Below, piece by piece: positions 23,333-31,233 of a stretch of DNA of 38,169 nucleotides. This DNA is from Bryobacterales bacterium (GTDB taxonomy: Bacteria > Acidobacteriota > Terriglobia > Bryobacterales > Bryobacteraceae). The stretch lies in contig JAEUQF010000228.1 in NCBI GenBank assembly GCA_016789745.1, positions 1 to 38,169 of the forward strand, in the 5' to 3' direction. The position numbers were made by a program, and so were the translations under genes. The stretch's first letter is position 1; each line of letters begins with the position of its first letter. The notes beneath the pieces are model-generated. The model had not been told where the DNA came from and made no database searches. It was given only the letters and a program-made list of their open reading frames with translations.

Positions 23333-25024
23333 TCAAAGCTTGGTGACCACAATATTGCCGTCGATCATCACCAGCAGCGGCGCCAGGTCCTTGATCTGGT
23401 CCTCCGCCACTGTCATGTAATCGCGATCCAGAATCACCAGGTCGGCCAGTTTCCCCTTCTCAATAGAGCCGCGATCCTTATCGGCATGCTGCAGGTACGC
23501 GCCCCAAATCGTATACATCCGCAGCGCATCCTCCCGGCTGACACGATTCTCCGGATGCAGCACCTTACCATCGGTCATCTTCCGCGTCACCGATGTCCAC
23601 ATGCCCAGGAACGGGTTGTAGGGGTTCGTAGCCGTATTCTTATCGTGGCCAACCATGTGATCGCTTCCACCCGCCAGCCTCACACCCAACTTGCGATACG
23701 CGCCCAACGGGATGAAGTTGCGCATGCCGCCGTTGGGAAACACCTTCGACAGCGCCGGCCCGTCCAACTGCAGCCACGCCGGTTGCACATCGGCGGGCAG
23801 ACCGAGTTTCGCCAATCGCTCGATCGCTTCCGGGGATTGAAAACTGGCGTGCATGAGATGCGAGCGCGTTTCGGCGATCGGCTTCCTGGCATTCAGCTTT
23901 TCGAAACACTCCAGCAGCGCGTCAATCGCCCCGCCGCCCTGGCTATGCGCCGTCAGCGTCCAGCCCTTATCGCGCGCGGTTTCCATGATGTTGTACAGCT
24001 TGTCGGGCGGAATGAATAACTGCCCGCGCGAATCGGGATTCGTCTGGCCATACAACTGCCGCCCGAACTCGCCGTAAGGGACACGCTGGTATGCCGTGCC
24101 GATGGTCATACCGCCATCCAGCGTCACCTTGAATGCCCCGAACTTCAGCCACTGCGGATCGGCATTGCCCAGACTCACGCCGGTGCGGATCTGCTCCAGC
24201 ACGCGCGGCGTATCGCGCTGTGCATCAATGCGCCACGTCAGCACCACACGCAGCGGCAGCTTCACCTTCGGATAAAGGGCGATGTCCTCCGGCGTCACCG
24301 CACGGTCGCCAATCGCCGTCAGCCCCGCCTGCACATAGCGATTCAACTGATCTTCAATCGCTTTCTGCTTGTCGGCCGCCGTAAAGCTGTTGCTCTCGGT
24401 ATTGCGCGGCAGGTTCTTGATCAGCCCATTGGCGTTGCGCAGGATGCCGTTCGGCTCGCCGTTCTTATCCCGTCCGATCTCGCCGCCCGGAGGATTCTTC
24501 GTCTCGCGCGTGATGCCGTTCTGCTTCAGAGCGTAGCTGTTGAACACCCACACGTAGCTGGCGTCGAACCCTACCGGATGCGTCGTAATCACATCCAGCA
24601 GTTCCTTCGTCGGCATGCTCATTTCCTTCAGCCGCGTGGGGAACGTGCGCGGCACAATGATCCACTGCCCGGCCGGGATCTTCGCCGCCTGCTGCTTCAA
24701 CCACGTGCGCACGGTTTCAAACGAGTCGAACTTCGGCAGCGGCGCGCGGAATTCACTAAGGCCCGCGCTCATCACGTGGACGTGCGAGTCAATCAGGCCC
24801 GGCACCACAGTCCGGCCCTTGGCATCGATGATCTTCGCGTTCTTCTCGGACAGTTTGAGGATGGCGGTGTTCGCCCCCACCGCCTCAATCCGATTGCCTT
24901 TCACCGCGATGGCCTGGTGTACCGTGAACTTGTCGTCCACCGTCAACACCTTCGCGTTATGAATGATCAGATCCGCCGCGCTCAGGCGCAGCATCGCGAC
25001 AAGTAGAACAGCCGTGTATCGCAC
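23333..25024 (-). CDS. Exported amidohydrolase (YtcJ-like, amidohydrolase 3 type)
   Basis: The 563-residue protein has a signal peptide (RYTAVLLVAMLRLSA) and a metal-dependent hydrolase TIM barrel. Metal ligands are visible: H81 and H83 in GLIDSHVHVM, a Lys in the KFGAFKVTLDGGM region, His in TLTAHSQGGGAID and HLMHASF, and Asp in LAGGSDHMVG. The N-terminal AKVLTVDD and C-terminal GKLADLVILDRDYM strands form the composite beta-sandwich. Homologues such as NfdA/YtcJ hydrolyse N-formyl or other amides, but the substrate here cannot be predicted. The GTG start (25022-25024) overlaps by one base the TAG of the PQQ-like gene, implying translational coupling. Confidence 0.92.
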   Translation of the reverse strand: MRYTAVLLVAMLRLSAADLIIHNAKVLTVDDKFTVHQAIAVKGNRIEAVGANTAILKLSEKNAKIIDAKGRTVVPGLIDSHVHVMSAGLSEFRAPLPKFDSFETVRTWLKQQAAKIPAGQWIIVPRTFPTRLKEMSMPTKELLDVITTHPVGFDASYVWVFNSYALKQNGITRETKNPPGGEIGRDKNGEPNGILRNANGLIKNLPRNTESNSFTAADKQKAIEDQLNRYVQAGLTAIGDRAVTPEDIALYPKVKLPLRVVLTWRIDAQRDTPRVLEQIRTGVSLGNADPQWLKFGAFKVTLDGGMTIGTAYQRVPYGEFGRQLYGQTNPDSRGQLFIPPDKLYNIMETARDKGWTLTAHSQGGGAIDALLECFEKLNARKPIAETRSHLMHASFQSPEAIERLAKLGLPADVQPAWLQLDGPALSKVFPNGGMRNFIPLGAYRKLGVRLAGGSDHMVGHDKNTATNPYNPFLGMWTSVTRKMTDGKVLHPENRVSREDALRMYTIWGAYLQHADKDRGSIEKGKLADLVILDRDYMTVAEDQIKDLAPLLVMIDGNIVVTKL

Positions 25025-26454
25025 TAGTCCTTTTTAGCAAAACAGTACAAGGCCGACTTGGTGCGCAGGTAGATCTTGCCATCCACCATCGCGGGCGTGG
25101 CATGCACCTCATCGTCCAGGTCATTCACCTTCAAGATCTCCCACTCGCCGCCGGCCTTCAACACCACCGAGTTGCCGGCTTCCGAATTGACGTAGATCTT
25201 GCCGTCGGCACCCACCGGCGACGAGAAATACTGGCTCAGCGCCCCGGTCAAGCGCCCCTGCTTGATCACCGACCCGTCGGCCGGATTGATGGACGTGAAG
25301 ATGCCGCCTTCCTTCAATAGGTACAGCACACCCTGGTAATACAGCGGCGACGGCACATTGGGCAGCGACTTCGTATAAGCCCAGACCCGCGCATCCGCAC
25401 CCAGATCGCCCTTTGGGTTCGGCGGCAGTTTCACTGCCTGGAATGTATTCTGCGCCGCGCGGCGCGATTGGTACAGCTTCCAATCGCGCACCCCCAGCGC
25501 ATCGTCGCGATCCAGATCCACCGACGCCCAGTCCTTGGTCACCTTCTCATCCGGGATCTCGGCCTTCGCCAGTTTCCCATCGCCGTTCTTATCCCACAGC
25601 TTCAGCACTTCCGGAAAATCGGGAATGTTCTCCTGCTGCCCGGTATCCGACCCGCCGGCCCAGCCCAGAATGTAGATGAAGTCTTTGTTCGGACTCAGCA
25701 CCGGCGTAGGCTTCAACTGCCACGTCAGCCCGCGATACCACCAGACTTCCTTGCCCGTCTTGATGTCATAGGACGTCAGTTGATAGGACCCCGCCAGAAT
25801 CGCCTGCTTCGGCCCACCGCCCTGGGGCTGGTAGATCAAAGGTGTGGAAAAGCCGCGCGTGTACTCCGGCCTCTCCACGCGCCACAGTTGCTTGCCGGTC
25901 TTCGTATCGAAGGCCGAAAAGAACGAGCCGCTCTCGGCATCGCAAGCCTGCAGCAGAATGCCGTCGGCAATCACCGGCGACGCCCCCATGCCGAACGGAT
26001 TATTGAACGGGCCCATCGGCGTCTTCCAGCGTTCGTTGCCGTCCGGCCCGTAGGAGATCAGGCCATAGTCCGTGAAAAACACGTACACATCCTTGCCATC
26101 GGACACCGGGCTCGGCGAGGCGGGCGTGTTCATCTTGTGCAGTTCCTGCTGGCGTGGGCGCGGCGACTCGCGGCGCCACAGGATGCGCCCCGTCGCACGG
26201 TCGAGCGCGAACGTGAACAGCTTGCCCTCATCGAAGGCCGTGAGGAAGATGCGGTCCCCCACCAGCACTGGCGAGGAATGGCCTGGCGGCAGCGGTGTTT
26301 TCCAGACCACGTTCTTGCCCGGCCCGAACTCCACCGGCAGATTGGATTCCTCCGCAATGCCTTGCGAATTGGGTCCGCGGAACTGCAGCCAGTCCTTGGC
26401 ACCGAAGAGGGCGGAAGCCCCGAGAATCAGGAGAAACGTAAGGATCCGAACCAA
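25024..26454 (-). CDS. Exported PQQ-like beta-propeller protein with an EF-hand insertion
   Basis: The 476-residue protein has an N-terminal signal (VRILTFLLILGASALFGA) followed by PQQ-like repeats (DWLQFRGPNSQGIAEE; VVWKTPLPPG; FALDRATGRILWRRE; AFDTKTGKQLWRVE; YDIKTGKEVWWYRG; NPADGSVIKQGR). Between propeller repeats are two calcium-binding loops: a canonical EF-hand at residues 288-299 (DKNGDGKLAKAE) and a second at about 313-325 (DLDRDDALGVRDW). The propeller lacks clear PQQ-dehydrogenase active-site features, so it may be a structural or BamB-like protein. I chose TTG 26454 because GGAGG (26463-26459) lies 4 bases upstream and the signal peptide then starts correctly; the open frame upstream has no such features. 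It is the first gene of the minus-strand operon. Confidence 0.88.
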   Translation of the reverse strand: MVRILTFLLILGASALFGAKDWLQFRGPNSQGIAEESNLPVEFGPGKNVVWKTPLPPGHSSPVLVGDRIFLTAFDEGKLFTFALDRATGRILWRRESPRPRQQELHKMNTPASPSPVSDGKDVYVFFTDYGLISYGPDGNERWKTPMGPFNNPFGMGASPVIADGILLQACDAESGSFFSAFDTKTGKQLWRVERPEYTRGFSTPLIYQPQGGGPKQAILAGSYQLTSYDIKTGKEVWWYRGLTWQLKPTPVLSPNKDFIYILGWAGGSDTGQQENIPDFPEVLKLWDKNGDGKLAKAEIPDEKVTKDWASVDLDRDDALGVRDWKLYQSRRAAQNTFQAVKLPPNPKGDLGADARVWAYTKSLPNVPSPLYYQGVLYLLKEGGIFTSINPADGSVIKQGRLTGALSQYFSSPVGADGKIYVNSEAGNSVVLKAGGEWEILKVNDLDDEVHATPAMVDGKIYLRTKSALYCFAKKD

Positions 26455-26488
26455 GCCGCCTCCAATGAGAAAGGGTAGGATTGGGTCC

Positions 26489-26494
26489 AGTATA
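26489..26494 (-). promoter_or_regulatory. Candidate -10 box of the PQQ-like/amidohydrolase/toxin-like operon
   Basis: TATACT on the minus strand (26494-26489) lies about 35 bases before the TTG at 26454. It would start a transcript near 26482 with a leader of about 28 bases. No good -35 box is present at 16-18 bases distance (TCCCGT or close), so this could be a weak or activator-dependent promoter. Confidence 0.3.
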
Positions 26495-26543
26495 TTGCAG
26501 CCCGAAGGGTCACGGGACATCTAGTACACTGATGGGTACCGCC

Positions 26544-27635
26544 ATGATCTCCACCCCGGAAACAGATATTGCAGCGCAGGGCGCGCAGGTAAAAGCGAAA
26601 CTCGACGCCTGGACGAAAGAAGTCGTGCAGTGGCACTTCAGCCCCGAAACCGGTTGTCCGTTCTGGCTGAATTGGGCCGAAAAAGCGGGTTGGGATCCGC
26701 GCACCGAAGTCCAGTGCTATGACGACCTCGACAAGTTCGGCAACTTCCAGGACGAATGGCTGCGCGGCGGCCCGGTGCGTCGCTGGGTGCCGAAGGCCTA
26801 CGCCAACTCGCCGATCAGCGTGTTCGAAACCGGCGGCAGCACGGGCGTACCGAAGTCGCGCATCAGCATCAACGATTTCCGCATCGATTATGAATGGTTC
26901 AGCGAAACGCTGCCGGAAGAACACTTCCCGAAGGGTGCCGACTGGATCTCGATCGGGCCCACCGGTCCGCGCCGTCTGCGTTTGGCCGTGGAGCATCTGG
27001 CCCAGCATCGCGGCGGCATCTGCTTCATGTTGGATCTCGACCCGCGCTGGGTCATTAAGCTGATCAAGTGGGGCGAAATGGCGATGATGGAACGCTACAA
27101 GGCGCACGTCATCGACCAGGCATTGACACTGCTGAAGGCACACCCGAACATCCAGTGCATCTTCACCACGCCGAAGCTGCTGGAAGCCCTGTGCGAGAAG
27201 GTGTCGCTGAAGAAACTGGGCATCAAGGGCATCTTCTGCGGCGGCACCGAGATGACCCCGCAGTACTGCAAGTTCGCCATCGAAGAGATGCTCGACGGCG
27301 TGTACTTCGCACCCACCTACGGCAACACGCTGATGGGCTTGGCCGTGCACAAGCCGATGTCGGCCGATGACGACTACGCCATCATCTACTACCCGCCCAC
27401 GCCGCGCGCCATGGTGGAGGTGGTGGACCCCAATGAGCCCACCCGCGTTGTCGGCTACGGCGAAACCGGCCGCGTGCGGTTGACCACGCTGACCAAGGAG
27501 TTCTTCATGCCGCGCTTCCTGGAACGCGACGAAGCCGAGCGCGAACGCCCGCACCCCATGTATCCCTGGGACGGCGTCCGCAACGTGCGTCCGTTCTCCA
27601 AGCTGGGCGGCAGCGTCGTGGAAGGGGTGTACTAA
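26544..27635 (+). CDS. Adenylate-forming enzyme (PaaK/LuxE-like)
   Basis: The product of about 363 residues has the ATP-binding motif FETGGSTGVPKSRI near residue 95 and a second adenylation motif PTYGNTLMG. Later comes GYGETGRVRLTTL, equivalent to the GETGRxxxT motif of phenylacetate-CoA ligases. Length (about 360) is closer to LuxE acyl-protein synthetases than to the 430-residue PaaK; the C-terminal ligase subdomain is short and no LuxE-type terminal cysteine is seen. ATG 26544 was chosen by comparison with the identically spaced sequence before the later glycosyltransferase (GGTACCGCC versus GGTTCCGCC); ATG 26532 is possible. The stop overlaps the ATG of the next gene by one base, so they are coupled. 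It should activate a carboxylate as acyl-AMP. Confidence 0.78.
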   Translation: MISTPETDIAAQGAQVKAKLDAWTKEVVQWHFSPETGCPFWLNWAEKAGWDPRTEVQCYDDLDKFGNFQDEWLRGGPVRRWVPKAYANSPISVFETGGSTGVPKSRISINDFRIDYEWFSETLPEEHFPKGADWISIGPTGPRRLRLAVEHLAQHRGGICFMLDLDPRWVIKLIKWGEMAMMERYKAHVIDQALTLLKAHPNIQCIFTTPKLLEALCEKVSLKKLGIKGIFCGGTEMTPQYCKFAIEEMLDGVYFAPTYGNTLMGLAVHKPMSADDDYAIIYYPPTPRAMVEVVDPNEPTRVVGYGETGRVRLTTLTKEFFMPRFLERDEAERERPHPMYPWDGVRNVRPFSKLGGSVVEGVY

Positions 27636-29071
27636 TGATTCGCCTGCCCATCCTGCGCAAGGGGCGGCCCTACACCAGCCTGTCGCGCACCGTAACGCCG
27701 CACTTCCGCACGCGCCAGCCGTTCGTCGAGATCAGCCTGGCGAACCCTGGCCTGATCCGCCGTGACTTGCTGGATGCCGAAAACACGTGGGCGATCATGC
27801 AGGGCTTCCGCGCCAGTGAACTGATCACCATCACCAAGCGCGCCGCTGAGATCTACAAGAACGACACCCTGCCGCTGGGCGACACCACACAGACCCCGCA
27901 GGAGTACGTGGAACAGATCAGCGCCACTACCGGTCTGCCCTTCGTGATGGTCCGCAAGAACATGAACAAGATCTACGGCGTGATGGCCGAGATCGACACG
28001 GTCATCAGCGGCCTGACACGCGGCATGGACCTCAGCGTTCTTGACGAAGGCCATGGGCAGGTGGGCGGCCACGCGGTCAGTTTCTTCGCCCGCGGCTTCA
28101 ACCTGGGCGCGGTGCTGCCGAACAACTCGCCGGGCGTGCACTCGCTGTGGATCCCCGCCATTGCGATGAAGACGCCGCTGGTATTGAAACCGGGCAGCGC
28201 GGAACCCTGGTCACCCTATCGCGTCATTCAGGCGTTTATCAAGGCTGGCATGCCGCCCGATGTCTTCGGCTACTACCCCACAGATCACGGCGGCTCCGGC
28301 ACGATTCTGCAGTCCACTGGCCGGTCCATGCTGTTTGGCGACGTGGGTGCCGTGAAGAGCTGGAAGAATGACCCGCGCGTGGAGATCCACGGGCCTGGCT
28401 ATAGCAAGGTGATCCTGGGCGACGATGTCGTGGACAACTTCGAACAGCACCTGGACGTGATCATGCATTCGGTCTGCGAGAACTCCGGCCGTTCGTGCAT
28501 CAACGCGTCCGGTGTTTGGGTGCCGCGCCGCGGCCGTGAGATTGCCGATGCCATCGCGCAGCGTATGGCGAAGATCAAGCCTCGCTCCGTGGATGATCCG
28601 GAAGCGCAGATCGCCCCGTTCGCTGACCCGAAAGTGGCCGAGCGCATCTCCCGCATGATCGACGCCGGACTGGCCGAAAACGGCGCCGAAGACGTGACGG
28701 CAAAGTATCGTCCCGAAGGCCGTGTGGCGCAGTTCGACAATGGCACCTACCTGCTGCCCACCGTGCTGCATTGCGAATCGCACGAACACGGCATGGCCAA
28801 CCGCGAATTCCTCTTCCCATTCGCATCCGTTGTCGAAGTGCCGGAAGAGGAACTGGTGCACAACATCGGCCCAACGCTGGTGGTGACCGCCATCACGAAC
28901 AAGGACCGCTTGAAGCAGCAGTTGCTGGCCTCGCCGCATGTCGGCCGCCTGAACCTGGGCCCCATCCCGACGATGAAGATCGGCTGGGATCAGCCGCACG
29001 AAGGCAACCTGTTCGAACACCTGTACGCGCGCCGAGCCTTCCAGCAGGTGGAAGAACTGGTCCACAGTTAA
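27635..29071 (+). CDS. Aldehyde dehydrogenase family protein (acyl reductase-like)
   Basis: The 478-residue protein has the ALDH fold with the catalytic cysteine C288 in ENSGRSCINASG. An asparagine occurs in the LPNNSPGVHSLW motif (N163/N164) and the cofactor lysine at K185 in LVLKPG. The order and spacing match NAD(P)-dependent ALDHs, but the ENSGRSC context and the HSLW segment resemble the LuxC acyl-CoA reductase side of the superfamily. Coupled to the adenylate-forming gene, it may accept an activated acyl group and reduce it to an aldehyde. This is inference from context; the reverse oxidation is equally allowed by the active site. It is 12 bases before the GT4 gene. Confidence 0.85.
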   Translation: MIRLPILRKGRPYTSLSRTVTPHFRTRQPFVEISLANPGLIRRDLLDAENTWAIMQGFRASELITITKRAAEIYKNDTLPLGDTTQTPQEYVEQISATTGLPFVMVRKNMNKIYGVMAEIDTVISGLTRGMDLSVLDEGHGQVGGHAVSFFARGFNLGAVLPNNSPGVHSLWIPAIAMKTPLVLKPGSAEPWSPYRVIQAFIKAGMPPDVFGYYPTDHGGSGTILQSTGRSMLFGDVGAVKSWKNDPRVEIHGPGYSKVILGDDVVDNFEQHLDVIMHSVCENSGRSCINASGVWVPRRGREIADAIAQRMAKIKPRSVDDPEAQIAPFADPKVAERISRMIDAGLAENGAEDVTAKYRPEGRVAQFDNGTYLLPTVLHCESHEHGMANREFLFPFASVVEVPEEELVHNIGPTLVVTAITNKDRLKQQLLASPHVGRLNLGPIPTMKIGWDQPHEGNLFEHLYARRAFQQVEELVHS

Positions 29072-29083
29072 CAGGGTTCCGCC

Positions 29084-30397
29084 ATGAAGTTGTACGCCGT
29101 TACCGCCGGTGCCGCCAACATGTACTGCGGCAGTTGTCTGCGCGATAACGCGCTGGCCGCGGAGTTGAAGAAACAAGGGCATGACGTGGTGCTGATGCCC
29201 ATGTACACGCCGACGCTGGTGGACGAGGAAAACGTCAGCGATGCCAAGGTGCTGTTCGGCGGTATCAGTGTCTACCTGCAGCAGAACTCCGCTCTGTTTC
29301 GCAAGACGCCGTGGTTCCTGGACAAACTTTGGGATTCGCGCTTCGCCCTGAAGGCCGCGGCGAAGCGCTCCATCGCCGTCGATCCGAAGTTTCTCGGTGA
29401 GATGGCGGTGGCCATGCTCGAAGGCGAAGCGGGTCCGCAGCGTAAGGAGTTCCTGAAGATGGAACACGAACTGCGCCAGATGGAACGGCCGGACCTGCTG
29501 ACGTTGCCGAACACGTTGGTGATCTCCATGGCGGAAACGGCACGCCGCGTGTTGAACGCTCCCATTCTGACCACGCTATCCGGCGAAGACCTGTTCCTGG
29601 AAGGCCTGCTGGAGCCCTATCGCAGCCGCGCCCTGCAGTTGATCCGCAATCGTGTCTCGCAGGTGGATGGCTTCGTCGCCGTCAGTGAATTCTGCAAGCG
29701 GCTGATGCAGTCTTATCTCAACCTGCCGCCCGACCGTACCTACGTGGTACCCCTGGGAGTAAACACAAAGGATCTGGCGATGCGCGAAAACCGTACCGAT
29801 GGCGTGTTCCGCATCGGCTACTTCGCCCGCGTGTGCCCCGAAAAGAGCCTGCACCAACTCTGCGAAGCCTATCGCTGGATGCGCCACGAAGGCGGTCTGC
29901 CGCCCAGCCGTCTCGAAGCCGCCGGCTACCTTGCCCCGGAACACAAGGGCTACCTCGACATCATCCAGAAGCAAATGGCCGAATGGGGCCTGGCCGGCGA
30001 ATTCCACTATCACGGATCGGTCGATCGCGAACAGAAGGTTCAGTTCCTGCGCAGCCTGGATGTGCTCTCGGTGCCCAGCATCTACGCGGAGCCGAAAGGC
30101 CTGTACGCGTTAGAAGCGATGGCCTGTGGCGTGCCCATCGTCCAGCCGAACCACGGCGCCTTCCCCGAACTCATCCAGCGCACCAAAGGCGGTCTGCTCG
30201 CCGACCCCGACAACCCCATCAGCTTCGGCCAGCACATCCTGCGTCTCTATCGCGAGCCGGGCTTAAGAGCCGAACTCAGCCAGGCAGGATCCCGAGCCGT
30301 TCGCGAACAGTACTCGGTGCAAGCCATGGCCCGCCGAGCCACCGAAGTGTACACCGCCGTAGCGCAAGGCCAGCAGGCCCCGGTATTGGCGCACTAG
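29084..30397 (+). CDS. Glycosyltransferase family 4
   Basis: The 437-residue GT-B fold enzyme begins MKLYAVTAGAANMYCGSC and carries the GT4 donor-site signature EPKGLYALEAMACGVPIVQPNHGAFPEL near residue 340, with both the E-x7-E motif and the ACGVP loop. The intermediate GYFARVCPEKSLHQLCEAY is the family VGRL..KG-like segment. The catalytic region contains FHYHGSVDREQKVQFLRSLDVLSVPS. It forms the third gene of the adenylation/ALDH/glycosyltransferase run. Together they suggest modification of a lipid or small aglycone with a sugar, but the acceptor is not evident. Its last bases overlap the end of the convergent TPR gene. Confidence 0.88.
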   Translation: MKLYAVTAGAANMYCGSCLRDNALAAELKKQGHDVVLMPMYTPTLVDEENVSDAKVLFGGISVYLQQNSALFRKTPWFLDKLWDSRFALKAAAKRSIAVDPKFLGEMAVAMLEGEAGPQRKEFLKMEHELRQMERPDLLTLPNTLVISMAETARRVLNAPILTTLSGEDLFLEGLLEPYRSRALQLIRNRVSQVDGFVAVSEFCKRLMQSYLNLPPDRTYVVPLGVNTKDLAMRENRTDGVFRIGYFARVCPEKSLHQLCEAYRWMRHEGGLPPSRLEAAGYLAPEHKGYLDIIQKQMAEWGLAGEFHYHGSVDREQKVQFLRSLDVLSVPSIYAEPKGLYALEAMACGVPIVQPNHGAFPELIQRTKGGLLADPDNPISFGQHILRLYREPGLRAELSQAGSRAVREQYSVQAMARRATEVYTAVAQGQQAPVLAH

Positions 30398-31233
30398 CGC
30401 TCTCCCGCTGCTACCTTCTTCCGATACTCCGCCTCTGCCGCGGCGGCCTCCTCCTTCTTCCCCAAACCCTTATAAGCCCGGCTCAACGGCAGTAGCAACG
30501 TCGCGTCCGTTCCCGCGGCGGCCTTCAGATGCGGCACTGCGTCGGCATACTTCTCCACCTCCACCAATGCCCGTCCTAACGCCCCGCGAGCCGGCGCTAA
30601 ATCCGGCGCCCCCGCCACGGCCTTCTCCAGATACGGCAAGCCTTCCTCCGCCCCGCCGGTGCGCGCGAGCGTGTCGCCGTACTCATACAGGAACTCCGGA
30701 TCCGACACAAACTTCACCGCTACCGACGCATACAGCGGCTTAGCAGGCTCATACTCCCGGGCCTGCCAGTACGCCCGCGCCGCCGCCCGAGGCAGCGCCG
30801 GATCGCCCGGCCTTTGCCGCGAGGCCTCCGTATAGGTCTTCGCCGCCTCCCGATACCGCTTGCAGCCCGCATAGGCATCGCCCAATTCCGTCAACACCAT
30901 CACCGTGCCCTGCCACTGCCGCGCCTTCTCCAACAACGGCACCGCCTCACAGGGCTGCTGCAGCTTCAGCCGCGACACCCCGCCCATGAAGTGCACCGGG
31001 CCCGGAGCAGGCAGCGCTTTCGCTACGCGATCGAACACCGGCGCCGCATCCTTATACCGCTTCCCCGAAAACAGCGCCAACCCCAGATTCAACTCCAACC
31101 GCGGATCGTTCGGGTGATCCTTCAACATCTGACGGTACAGTCGCGCCGCCTCGTCATAGCGCCCTTCGCGCATCGCCTTGGCGGGATCCTCGGGCGCAGC
31201 CTGCATCGCCAGCAACAACAACATCGCAATCAT
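30394..31233 (-). CDS. Secreted TPR protein
   Basis: The 279-residue product starts at the ATG 31231-31233 (MIAMLLLLAMQAAPED), a short signal peptide or membrane anchor, followed by about seven TPR units (ARLYRQMLKDHPNDPRLELNLGLALFSGKRY; PAPGPVHFMGGVSRLKL; AGCKRYREAAKTYTEASRQRPGD; FLYEYGDTLARTGGAEEGLPYLEKA; and others). The open frame continues upstream by 97 codons, but that part overlaps the FG-GAP gene in another frame and is not protein-like. The start overlaps the stop of the upstream FG-GAP/ASPIC gene (ATGA), so the two are cotranslated. Likely a periplasmic scaffold. Confidence 0.85.
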   Translation of the reverse strand: MIAMLLLLAMQAAPEDPAKAMREGRYDEAARLYRQMLKDHPNDPRLELNLGLALFSGKRYKDAAPVFDRVAKALPAPGPVHFMGGVSRLKLQQPCEAVPLLEKARQWQGTVMVLTELGDAYAGCKRYREAAKTYTEASRQRPGDPALPRAAARAYWQAREYEPAKPLYASVAVKFVSDPEFLYEYGDTLARTGGAEEGLPYLEKAVAGAPDLAPARGALGRALVEVEKYADAVPHLKAAAGTDATLLLPLSRAYKGLGKKEEAAAAEAEYRKKVAAGER

